Shown in pieces: positions 16,269-23,607 of a stretch of DNA of 64,000 nucleotides (position 1 is its first letter; each line of letters opens with the position of its first letter). Source of the stretch: Rhizobium sp. PP-CC-3A-592 (GTDB lineage Bacteria; Pseudomonadota; Alphaproteobacteria; Rhizobiales; Rhizobiaceae); contig NZ_QJSR01000005.1 in the NCBI RefSeq assembly GCF_003217095.1, positions 279,335 to 343,334 on the forward strand, written 5' to 3'. The translations under genes were made by a program, and so were the position numbers. The notes beneath the pieces were generated by a model. That model made no database searches and was not told the DNA's origin. It saw only the letters and a list, made by a program, of their open reading frames with translations.

Positions 16269-16572
16269 GAGGCAAGCCTTTCCTGAAACGGGGATGCCGG
16301 ACGAGACGGTTCTAACGCGAAAACCTCAAGCGCGACAACGGCTGAATGCCGGGCGGTCAGGCGTTCAGACGCACTCTCTCCTGCATTGCGTGGTGATGAT
16401 GGTTTCGAGATAGGCCGGATGCGCGACGGCCACAAAGTCTTCAGAGACCATTTGCAGGATCGTGCAAGAAATTTGCAGGAATGGCGCATGCCTATGTTGG
16501 TCGCAACTTGCATAGTGCAGGCGCCGGCGATGTCTCGACCGGCCCAGATTTGCAGACAGAAGGAAACCACCC
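16269..16572. other. Divergent control region between the AraC gene and the alcohol dehydrogenase
   Basis: A 304-bp gap with no gene. It must contain promoters for both neighbours. The only clear internal pattern is the TTTGCAGGA direct repeat listed separately. No convincing -35/-10 pair was found for the dehydrogenase, in keeping with an activator-dependent promoter. Confidence 0.6.
16451..16480. promoter_or_regulatory. Helix-phased direct repeats, likely AraC-family binding site
   Basis: TTTGCAGGA occurs at 16451-16459 and again at 16472-16480, exactly 21 bp apart, that is two turns of DNA on the same face. Direct repeats spaced about 21 bp are the classic AraC/XylS-type operator. The site lies 93 bp before the start of the zinc alcohol dehydrogenase gene and 183 bp from the AraC gene start. 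Confidence 0.5.
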
Positions 16573-17613
16573 ATGGCTTTCGCAAAAGGATATGCGGCGA
16601 CCGACGCGTCGAAGCCGCTCGAACCCTTCACCTTCGAGCGTCGTGCGCCCAACGAAGACGATATCGTCATCGACATCAAGTATTCCGGGATCTGCCACTC
16701 GGACATCCACCAGGCCCGCAACGAGTGGGGCAACTCCAAATTTCCCATGGTTCCCGGCCATGAGATCGTCGGCATCGTTTCCGCCGTCGGCTCCGGCGTG
16801 ACCAAATTCAAGGTGGGCGACAAGGCCGGCGTCGGCTGCTTCGTCAATTCCTGCACGAGCTGCGCCACGCGCGATCTCGACCTCGAACATTACATGCCCG
16901 GTCTCGTTCAGACCTATAACGATGTCGAAGCCGACGGCACGACGCCGACCTATGGCGGCTATTCCGACAGCATCGTCGTCAAGGAAGGCTACGCGCTTTC
17001 CATTCCCGACACGCTCGACTTCGCTGCCACCGCGCCGCTGCTCTGCGCCGGCATCACGCTCTATTCGCCGCTGATGCACTGGAAGGCCGGTCCCGGCAAG
17101 AAGGTCGCCATCGTGGGTATGGGCGGTCTCGGCCATATGGGCGTGAAGATCGGTGCCGCACTCGGTGCCGAAATCACCGTGCTCAGCCAGTCGCTCTCCA
17201 AGAAGGAAGACGGCCTCAAGCTCGGGGCGACGCATTACTATGCGACCAATGATCCTACGACGTTCGAAACGCTGGCCGGCACGTTCGACCTGATCATCAG
17301 CACCGTCGGCGTGACGATGGATCTGAACCCCTACTTAAGCCTTCTCAAGCTCGATGGCTCCATGGTTGTGGTCGGCGTGCCGGAAAAGCCATCGCCGATC
17401 CATGCGTTCTCGCTGATCGGCGGGCGTCGCTCGCTGTCCGGCTCCATGATCGGCTCGATCAAGGAAACGCAGGAAATGCTCGACTTCTGCGGCAAGCACG
17501 GCATCGTTTCCGAAATCGAGCTGATCCGCATGGATCAGGTCAATGAGGCCTATGAGCGCGTGCTGAAGAGCGACGTGCGCTACCGCTTCGTCATCGACGC
17601 CGCGACGATCTAA
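16573..17613 (+). CDS. NAD(P)-dependent zinc alcohol dehydrogenase (YahK/cinnamyl type)
   Basis: The 346-residue protein is a medium-chain dehydrogenase. Catalytic zinc ligands are present (GICHSDIH, GHEIVG, LLCAGIT), and the nucleotide fold motif GMGGLGHMGVKIGA follows. The family reduces aldehydes with NADPH. The lobe that normally holds a structural zinc through C-x2-C-x2-C-x7-C reads SCTSCATRDLDLEHYM, so the third and fourth cysteines are Arg and Met and that zinc is probably absent. The gene diverges from the AraC regulator. A tandem repeat and terminator hairpin follow the stop. Confidence 0.93.
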   Translation: MAFAKGYAATDASKPLEPFTFERRAPNEDDIVIDIKYSGICHSDIHQARNEWGNSKFPMVPGHEIVGIVSAVGSGVTKFKVGDKAGVGCFVNSCTSCATRDLDLEHYMPGLVQTYNDVEADGTTPTYGGYSDSIVVKEGYALSIPDTLDFAATAPLLCAGITLYSPLMHWKAGPGKKVAIVGMGGLGHMGVKIGAALGAEITVLSQSLSKKEDGLKLGATHYYATNDPTTFETLAGTFDLIISTVGVTMDLNPYLSLLKLDGSMVVVGVPEKPSPIHAFSLIGGRRSLSGSMIGSIKETQEMLDFCGKHGIVSEIELIRMDQVNEAYERVLKSDVRYRFVIDAATI

Positions 17614-17660
17614 TCGACGCCGCGACGATCTGAGGATCGGTGCCGCGACGATCTGAGGAT
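17593..17660. repeat. Three-copy tandem repeat of the gene's last codons
   Basis: GCCGCGACGATCT occurs at 17599, 17619 and 17642, with most of the surrounding ATCGACG and GAGGATCG also shared. The first copy encodes the last residues of the dehydrogenase; the next two lie just after its TAA. This is a small duplication of the 3' end of the gene. Confidence 0.85.
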
Positions 17661-17678
17661 CGACGCTAAATGCAAAAC

Positions 17679-17713
17679 GACAAGGGGCGACCGGCAGCGG
17701 CGGCCCCTTTGTC
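17679..17713. terminator. Intrinsic terminator hairpin between convergent genes
   Basis: GACAAGGGGC and GCCCCTTTGTC form a strong stem with a one-base bulge around a 13-nt GC-rich loop. The right arm supplies a T-run for the + strand. It sits between the dehydrogenase stop (17613) and the end of the convergent gene (17728), and could serve both. Confidence 0.65.
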
Positions 17714-17727
17714 ATGAGGGGGGTCTT

Positions 17728-18828
17728 TCAGAGCGACAGGCGCTGGCGGATGTCGGCTTCGCGCTCGGGCCGCTGGATGACGACGCCGCACCAGCCGAGG
17801 CCGTCATAATCCTCGTAGCCGAGCGTGGGGGCGAAGGCGACCAGCGTTCCGTCGCTCATGTAGTAGCTGCCGCGCTTCATGCCTTCCGGCGGCGTCAGGA
17901 CGAAGCTGGTATAGACGAGGGCCGGGCGCGAGGCGGCGATCACCATGCCCTGTCCGTCGAGCAGCAGCACGGTCGTGCGCTCCACGTCGGCCGGTGCGAT
18001 GTTGGCCTCCTTGTGGACGATCGATTGGCCCTGGTTCGCCCAATCGAAATAGACGCCGAGCGCGCCGACCAGCGGTGCCGTGGAGACGCCACCCTGGCGG
18101 ATGCCCGTGGCGTAGACGAGCGCATCGGCATTGCCGTGCAGGGGGCTCGGCTTGACCACATCAACGATATAGTCGTCGCCCGACCCCGTCTTCATCGCCG
18201 CCCTGACCCAGGGTTCGCCGGAGAGGTCGCGGCCCATGATCGTCTTCTGGAAATTCGGATTGGCCGAGGCAACCGCGCGGCCGGCTTTGTCGACCATCAC
18301 GAGATCGAGATAGACCGTATAGAACCGGTTGATGACGCCTAAGCGCGTGGCGGCGAAGGCCTGCCTGTCGCGATCGGGGTTTTCGAGGGCCTCCCAGAGC
18401 GCGGTGTCCGTCGCCCACCAGCGCACGTCTGCCGTCCGCTCGAACAGGTTTCGCACGATCAGCTGAATGAGCGTCTGGGCGAGGTCGACGAGGCGCACGC
18501 CCTCCATCTCGTGCACCAACGCGTCCGACAGGGAGCGCCCGAGGTTGACGCGCTCCAGCACTTCCTGCTGGAATTTCGCGGCGATGGCGGCCGAAGCGCC
18601 GGCCAGTCGCTGCACTTCGTTCGCAACCACGGCAAAGCCCTTGCCGATATCTCCGGCGCGGGCGGCCTCGATGCTCGCATTGATGCCGAGCAGGCGGATG
18701 TGGCGGACGATGTCGTCGTTCTCCCGCCGAAAACTCTCAAGATCGTTGCCGATACGCTCGGTGACGGCACGCATGGCGCGTGGCGTTGCGCGCATGGCAG
18801 GTGCATCCGTCCTCTCAGCTTCGATCAT
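17728..18828 (-). CDS. Soluble chemoreceptor-like protein: short MCP signalling segment followed by a Cache domain
   Basis: The 366-residue protein begins with a short methyl-accepting (MA) coiled-coil segment whose hairpin tip is well kept (GINASIEAARAGDIGKGFAVVANEVQRLA, about residues 48-78). About 240 residues of Cache-like sensor sequence follow (ALWEALENPDRDRQAFAA; VYLDLVMVDKAGRAVASANP; the C-terminal GWCGVVIQRP). No membrane helix is visible. This reverses the usual order, where the sensor precedes the signalling domain, and the MA arm is far shorter than a full receptor. It probably acts in the cytoplasm or as a signalling adaptor. The start at 18828 is preceded by an AGAG-like site. 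Confidence 0.75.
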   Translation of the reverse strand: MIEAERTDAPAMRATPRAMRAVTERIGNDLESFRRENDDIVRHIRLLGINASIEAARAGDIGKGFAVVANEVQRLAGASAAIAAKFQQEVLERVNLGRSLSDALVHEMEGVRLVDLAQTLIQLIVRNLFERTADVRWWATDTALWEALENPDRDRQAFAATRLGVINRFYTVYLDLVMVDKAGRAVASANPNFQKTIMGRDLSGEPWVRAAMKTGSGDDYIVDVVKPSPLHGNADALVYATGIRQGGVSTAPLVGALGVYFDWANQGQSIVHKEANIAPADVERTTVLLLDGQGMVIAASRPALVYTSFVLTPPEGMKRGSYYMSDGTLVAFAPTLGYEDYDGLGWCGVVIQRPEREADIRQRLSL

Positions 18829-18947
18829 CGCTCTGGCCCTCTACCTGGAACCGACCATGGCCCCGCACTATTAGTTTCTTCTCATATGTATGACTGTGAA
18901 ACTTGTGCGGGTATTGCGCGATAGCGCCGGGTGGGCGGCAAACGCTC

Positions 18948-19412
18948 CTAAAGGAGCGGCAGAGGGCCGTCGTTCTTGATTTCTTCCATGACGGCATAGG
19001 TTCGGGTCTCCTTGACGCCCTGCAACGTCCAGAGGAACTGGCCGAGGAAGTTGCGGTAGGCGCTCATGTCCTCGAAGCGGGTCTTGACGAGATAGTCGAA
19101 GCCGCCGGCGACCATGTGGCACTCGATGACGGATGGCGCCTTGCGGATGGCATCGGCGAAGGTGTCGAAAACTTCCGGCGTCGTCTTGTCCAGCATGACC
19201 TCGATGAAGACGAGCAGGCCGAAGCCGAGGCGCTGGGGATCAAGGCGCGCGCCGAAGCCGGAGACATAGCCCTCCTTCAGCAGCCGGCGCATGCGTTCGC
19301 TGGTGGCCGTCGGCGAAAGGCCGACGCGCTCGGACAGTTCCAGATTGGTGATCCGCCCGTCGGCCTGGAGAATGCTGAGGATCTTGCGGTCGATCCTGTC
19401 GATGCCGCTCAT
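18948..19412 (-). CDS. Lrp/AsnC family transcriptional regulator
   Basis: A 154-residue regulator with an N-terminal helix-turn-helix (DRKILSILQADGRITNLELSERVGLSPTATSERMRRL) and a C-terminal RAM ligand domain (GLLVFIEVMLD; IECHMVAGGFDYLVKTRFEDM). Such proteins bind amino acids and control a neighbouring metabolic gene. Its start codon overlaps the stop of the M20 amidohydrolase gene (TGATG at 19412), so the two are translated together. That coupling suggests it responds to the amino acid released by the amidohydrolase. Confidence 0.93.
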   Translation of the reverse strand: MSGIDRIDRKILSILQADGRITNLELSERVGLSPTATSERMRRLLKEGYVSGFGARLDPQRLGFGLLVFIEVMLDKTTPEVFDTFADAIRKAPSVIECHMVAGGFDYLVKTRFEDMSAYRNFLGQFLWTLQGVKETRTYAVMEEIKNDGPLPLL

Positions 19413-20590
19413 CAGGCGCCCAGGCGGCTTTCGGCAAGGCGCACCCAGTAGGAGATGCCGTGGGGGATGGCCTCGTCGTTGAAGTCGTAGCCGGGATTGT
19501 GCAGGCCGGCGCTGTCGCCGTTGCCCATGAAGACGAAGGCGCCGGGGCGGGCGAGCAGCATGTAGGAGAAGTCCTCGCCGCCCATCATCGGATCGACGTT
19601 GCCCACCACCTGCGCGGCGCCCGCGACGTCCGTTGCGGCCTCCAGCACATGGCCGGTTTCCGTGGCGTGGTTGACCGTGACGGGATAGTTGCGGGCGTAG
19701 CGGACGCGGGCGGTCGCGCCATAGGCGGCGGCCAGATGCGTGCAGATCTCGTTGATGCGGCGCTCGGCCATATCCCGGTTTTCGGCCATCAGCGTGCGCA
19801 CGGTGCCGGCCAGCAGCGCCTGTTCGGGGATGACGTTGTGGGCAAAGCCTGCATTGAACTTGGTGACCGAGACGACGACGGCCGACAGCGGATCGGCGGT
19901 GCGCGAGGCGATGGTCTGCAATGCCGTGACGATCTGGGCGCCGAGCACGATCGGGTCGATGGTCTTGTGCGGCTGGGCCGCATGACCGCCGCGGCCCTCG
20001 ATGGTGATCGAGAACTCGTCGGTCGAGGCCATGATGGGGCCGACGCGCGAGGCGAAGTGGCCGAGCGGCATTCCCGGCATGTTGTGCAGGCCGTAGACCT
20101 CGGAGATGCCGAAGCGCTCCATCATGCCGTCCTTGACCATCTCGTTGCCGCCGCCGCCGCCCTCTTCGGCCGGCTGGAAGATGACGGCGACCGCGCCCTT
20201 GAAGTTACGGGTTTCCGCGAGATACTTGGCGGCGCCGAGCAGCATGGCCGTATGGCCGTCATGGCCGCAGGCGTGCATCTTGCCGGGGGTGGTGGAGGCA
20301 TAGGGCTTGCCGGTCGATTCCGTCATGGGCAGGGCGTCCATGTCGGCGCGCAGGCCGATGGTGGTGCCGTCGCCCCCTCTGCCATCGCCAAGCCGTCCGC
20401 GGATGAGCCCGACGACGCCGGTGCGGCCGATGCCGGTCACGATCTCGTCAACGCCGAATTCCCGGAGTTTGTTTTCCACGAAGGATGCCGTATTTTCCAC
20501 GGCGAACAGAAGTTCGGGCCGGCTGTGGATATGGCGGCGCCACGCGGTGACTTCGTCCTGGAGTTCGGCTGCACGGTTGAGAATCGGCAT
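19412..20590 (-). CDS. M20 family amidohydrolase (hippurate / N-acyl-amino acid hydrolase type)
   Basis: The 392-residue metallohydrolase has the M20D layout. The metal ligands HACGHDGH, the catalytic glutamate pair in PAEEGGGGG, YGLHNMPGMPLG and the late ligand region MMGGEDFSYM are all visible, as is a dimerisation insert (TIEGRGGHAAQPHKTIDP). Family members release amino acids from N-acyl or peptide-like conjugates, for example hippurate or IAA-amino acids. It overlaps the Lrp gene by one base. Exact substrate is unknown. Confidence 0.92.
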   Translation of the reverse strand: MPILNRAAELQDEVTAWRRHIHSRPELLFAVENTASFVENKLREFGVDEIVTGIGRTGVVGLIRGRLGDGRGGDGTTIGLRADMDALPMTESTGKPYASTTPGKMHACGHDGHTAMLLGAAKYLAETRNFKGAVAVIFQPAEEGGGGGNEMVKDGMMERFGISEVYGLHNMPGMPLGHFASRVGPIMASTDEFSITIEGRGGHAAQPHKTIDPIVLGAQIVTALQTIASRTADPLSAVVVSVTKFNAGFAHNVIPEQALLAGTVRTLMAENRDMAERRINEICTHLAAAYGATARVRYARNYPVTVNHATETGHVLEAATDVAGAAQVVGNVDPMMGGEDFSYMLLARPGAFVFMGNGDSAGLHNPGYDFNDEAIPHGISYWVRLAESRLGA

Positions 20591-20715
20591 GATCTATCCT
20601 GTCGGTCGTGGTGGCGGCACGCAATCGCATGGCAAAGGTCTTTGCCTTGCCCCTGCCATATAGGTTAAATAGCGCCTCGACACGAGGCAATGCCCGAAAA
20701 TTTCGAGGTTGAACT

Positions 20716-21834
20716 GTGGTGACTATGAAGATTCGCATGTCCGGTTCCCAGCTATTTGTTGGGGCCATCGCCGGCGTCCTGGCGCTCACGTCCGCCGCAC
20801 CGACGCTCGCCAACCCCAAGCTGGTGGTGGATGTGGCGACGCTGAAGGTCTACGAGCAGGAGGACATTTTCCAGCGCTGGTATCCCGCATCGCTGACCAA
20901 GCTGATGACGGCCTACACGACGTTCCGGGCCCTGAAGGCCGGACGGATGACGCTGGAAACGCCGATCGTCATGTCCAAGCATGCGGCCTCCGAGCAGCCG
21001 AGCAAGATGTACCTGAAGCCCGGGGCGTCGATGACGCTCGACAGCGCGCTCAAGATGATGCTGATCAAATCGGCAAATGACATCGCGGTCGCCATCGGCG
21101 AGGCGGTCGGCGGTTCCGAGCCCGGCTTCGTCGCCATGATGAATGCCGAGGCGAAGCGGATCGGCATGACGTCGTCGAACTTCGTCAACCCCAACGGCCT
21201 TCCCGAGCCCGGGCAGTACACGACCGCGCGGGACCTCGCCGTGCTCGCGATCACCATCAAGCGCGAGTTTCCGGAATATGCGGCCTATTTCGCCTATGAG
21301 GGCTTCACGACGGGCAAGAAGAGCTATCCGAACTACAATATGCTGATCGGCCGCTTCGACGGCGCCGATGGCATGAAAACGGGCTTCATCTGCGCGTCGG
21401 GCTTCAACCAGGTGTCGTCGGCCACCCGCAACGGCCGCAGCGTCGTTTCCGTCGTGCTCGGCGCCGACAGCCTCGGCGGACGGGCGGACGAATCCGCCCG
21501 GCTGATGCAGATGGCGCTGACGGCAAGCCCCGCCGGCAAGCCGGGCTTGGGGCAGATCGCCGCCTATGGCGAAACGCGCGATGTGACGGCCGATATCTCC
21601 AAACAGATCTGCTCGGCGCAGGCCGCCAAGGTGCGCAGCGAAGGCCGCGACGAGGCGGGACGCCAGAAGCTGCTCTCGCCCTTCATCCACGAGATCAACC
21701 GGCCGCTCAATTTCGTGTCGGCGCAGTTGATCCCCGGGCAGGGTGCGAAGGCGGCGGATGCGGACGGGCAGACGAGCGAGGCCCAGGGCGATGTCGCCAA
21801 TGTGCCGGTGCCCGTGCCGCGGCCGGTGTTCTAA
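20716..21834 (+). CDS. D-alanyl-D-alanine carboxypeptidase (penicillin-binding protein 5/6 type)
   Basis: The 372-residue serine peptidase (S11) trims the terminal D-Ala from peptidoglycan stem peptides. It has a signal peptide ending near APTLANPK and the three active-site motifs: SLTK near residue 59, SAN in IKSANDIAV, and KTG in GMKTGFICASGFN. The GTG at 20716 is 8 nt after a GAGG site and is chosen over the in-frame ATG at 20725. The C-terminus is Pro/Val-rich (VANVPVPVPRPVF) and lacks an obvious amphipathic anchor. The CobW-type gene follows 56 bp later. Confidence 0.93.
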   Translation: MVTMKIRMSGSQLFVGAIAGVLALTSAAPTLANPKLVVDVATLKVYEQEDIFQRWYPASLTKLMTAYTTFRALKAGRMTLETPIVMSKHAASEQPSKMYLKPGASMTLDSALKMMLIKSANDIAVAIGEAVGGSEPGFVAMMNAEAKRIGMTSSNFVNPNGLPEPGQYTTARDLAVLAITIKREFPEYAAYFAYEGFTTGKKSYPNYNMLIGRFDGADGMKTGFICASGFNQVSSATRNGRSVVSVVLGADSLGGRADESARLMQMALTASPAGKPGLGQIAAYGETRDVTADISKQICSAQAAKVRSEGRDEAGRQKLLSPFIHEINRPLNFVSAQLIPGQGAKAADADGQTSEAQGDVANVPVPVPRPVF

Positions 21835-21890
21835 AGATTCTCCTCCCTGACGCACCCCGTATCGCGGGCGTGCCCTCGAAAGCGAACGAC

Positions 21891-23039
21891 ATGATCACCC
21901 GTTTCGATCCGGTGCCGGTCTCGATCCTCACCGGCTTTCTCGGTGCCGGCAAGACGACGCTTCTCAACCGTCTGCTGAAGGATCCGGACCTCGCGGACAC
22001 CGCCGTCATCATCAACGAGTTCGGCGACGTGTCGCTCGACCATCTGCTGGTCGAGTCCTCCGGTGACGGCGTGATCGAGCTTGCGGACGGCTGCCTCTGC
22101 TGCACGGTGCGCGGGGAGCTGGTGGATACGCTGGCCGACCTGATGGACCGGATGCAGACGGGCAAGATCCGGCCGCTGAAGCGCGTCGTCATTGAGACGA
22201 CCGGCCTTGCCGATCCCGCCCCCGTCATGCAGTCGGTCATGGGGCATCCGACGCTGCAACAGAGCTATCGGCTCGATGGCATGGTGACCGTGGTGGATGC
22301 CGTCAATGGCCTGTCGACGCTCGACCATCATGTCGAGGCGGTGAAGCAGGTGGCGGTGGCCGACCGGCTGGTGCTGACCAAGGCGACACTCGCCTCTCCC
22401 GAGGCCGTGGCGGCGCTCAAGGCGCGCCTTGCCGACCTCAACCCCCGGGCGCCCGTCATCGACGGCGACCTTGAGGAAACGGGCCGGGCGGCGCTATTTG
22501 CCTGCGGGCTCTACGACCCCGCGACCAAGATCGCCGATGTCGGCCGCTGGCTGCAGGACGAGGCGCAGAACGATCACGACCAAGATCATGGGCATGAGGG
22601 GCATGGGCACCACGGCCACGACCACCACGGGCATCACCATCACCACGATGCCAACCGGCATGGCGACGATATCCGCTCGTTCAGCATCGTGCACGACCGG
22701 CCGATCTCCGCGATGGCGCTCGATATGTTCGTGGACCTCATCCGCTCGGCGCATGGCGAGAAGCTTCTGCGGATGAAGGCGATCGTCTGCACGGCGGAGC
22801 GGCCGGACCGGCCGCTGGTGCTGCATGGCGTCCAGCAGATTTTTCACCCGCCGGAGCGGCTCGCCGCCTGGCCGGACCCCGATGACCGGCGCACGCGCAT
22901 GGTGCTGATCACCAAGGGGCTGGAGGAAGGCTTCGTGCGCGACCTGTTCGACGCCTTCACCGGCAAGCCCGCCATCGACCGGCCGGACCGGCAGGCGCTG
23001 TCGGACAATCCGCTGGCGGTGCCGGGTTTGCGGATGTGA
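21891..23039 (+). CDS. CobW/COG0523-family GTPase (metal chaperone) with His-rich linker
   Basis: The 382-residue P-loop GTPase has Walker A GFLGAGKTTLLNRLL, the family's metal-binding GCLCC motif, the switch region ETTGLADPAPV and a C-terminal CobW domain (FSIVHDRPISAMALDMF; LHGVQQIFHPPERL). A linker of about 35 residues near 225-260 is almost pure His/Asp/Gly (HDQDHGHEGHGHHGHDHHG). Family members deliver zinc, cobalt or other metals to client proteins. The ATG at 21891 begins next to the fold; an in-frame GTG at 21870 is possible. No Zur site or cobalamin riboswitch is visible upstream, so the metal is uncertain. Confidence 0.92.
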   Translation: MITRFDPVPVSILTGFLGAGKTTLLNRLLKDPDLADTAVIINEFGDVSLDHLLVESSGDGVIELADGCLCCTVRGELVDTLADLMDRMQTGKIRPLKRVVIETTGLADPAPVMQSVMGHPTLQQSYRLDGMVTVVDAVNGLSTLDHHVEAVKQVAVADRLVLTKATLASPEAVAALKARLADLNPRAPVIDGDLEETGRAALFACGLYDPATKIADVGRWLQDEAQNDHDQDHGHEGHGHHGHDHHGHHHHHDANRHGDDIRSFSIVHDRPISAMALDMFVDLIRSAHGEKLLRMKAIVCTAERPDRPLVLHGVQQIFHPPERLAAWPDPDDRRTRMVLITKGLEEGFVRDLFDAFTGKPAIDRPDRQALSDNPLAVPGLRM

Positions 23040-23127
23040 AGTGAGCCTCGGTCGCACACCGGGACGAATGCGGTTTCCGGTTGATCGATGCCAAGCCTTC
23101 GTTTCGAGCAAACGTTCGCTCCGTCCA

Positions 23128-23242
23128 CCGTCATGCTCGGGCTTGTCCCGAGCATCTGCGGCACTGCCCGCGATCTGAAGTACCGTGGTCTTGCGTATGC
23201 GGGGACGACAGCAGATGCTCGGCACAAGGCCGAGCATGACGG
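23128..23242. repeat. Alphaproteobacterial palindromic intergenic repeat
   Basis: Two 32-bp arms (23128-23159 and 23211-23242) are inverted copies matching at 30 of 32 bases. The two differences compensate each other inside a small hairpin within each arm (GCTCGGGCTTGTCCCGAGC). The spacer is 51 bp. CGTCATGCTCGGGC elements of this kind are scattered between genes in Rhizobiales genomes. It fills most of the 276-bp gap between the CobW gene and tusA. Confidence 0.8.
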
Positions 23243-23315
23243 CAGGGGGTTAGCGTCGCTCAACGTCAAAACAATGCCGTCAGGCGTCAATCAACGGGCG
23301 ACTGTATGTGATCCG

Positions 23316-23591
23316 TCAGTCTTCAGCTTTCCGGATCAGGAAGCTGTGGCCGCGGTCCGTTGCGTGCCAGCGTTCAAGGCGGTGGCCGTCCTCGGCGCAG
23401 AAATGCGGCATGTCGATGACGGCGAGCGGGTCGGTGGTTTCCACCCTGATCAGTGTGCCGGGGCCGAGCGATGCCATCCGCTTGCGCGTGCGGAAGACGG
23501 GAAGGGGGCACTTGAGGCCTTTGAGGTCGAGATGGAGCGCCGGTTCCTCAGGATCGTGACCGGGCGAAGTCGGGCTCGTATCTGATGTCAT
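23316..23591 (-). CDS. tusA: TusA/SirA-family sulfur carrier protein
   Basis: The 91-residue protein has the TusA fold: LDLKGLKCPLPVFRTRKRM carries the CPxP motif, whose Cys28 bears the persulfide, followed by VETTDPLAVIDMPHFC. TusA proteins pass sulfur to tRNA thiolation and molybdenum cofactor routes. The ATG at 23591 follows the L,D-transpeptidase stop (23608) by 16 bp on the same strand; the longer open frame upstream lies inside that gene. An about 18-residue N-terminal tail is Pro/Ser/Thr-rich. Confidence 0.88.
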   Translation of the reverse strand: MTSDTSPTSPGHDPEEPALHLDLKGLKCPLPVFRTRKRMASLGPGTLIRVETTDPLAVIDMPHFCAEDGHRLERWHATDRGHSFLIRKAED

Positions 23592-23607
23592 CGGCCCGCT
23601 CCGGCCT

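Noticed and set aside
21835-21890. Zur-type operator before the CobW gene
   Set aside because: No palindromic AT-rich site with the expected layout is seen in the 56-bp gap.
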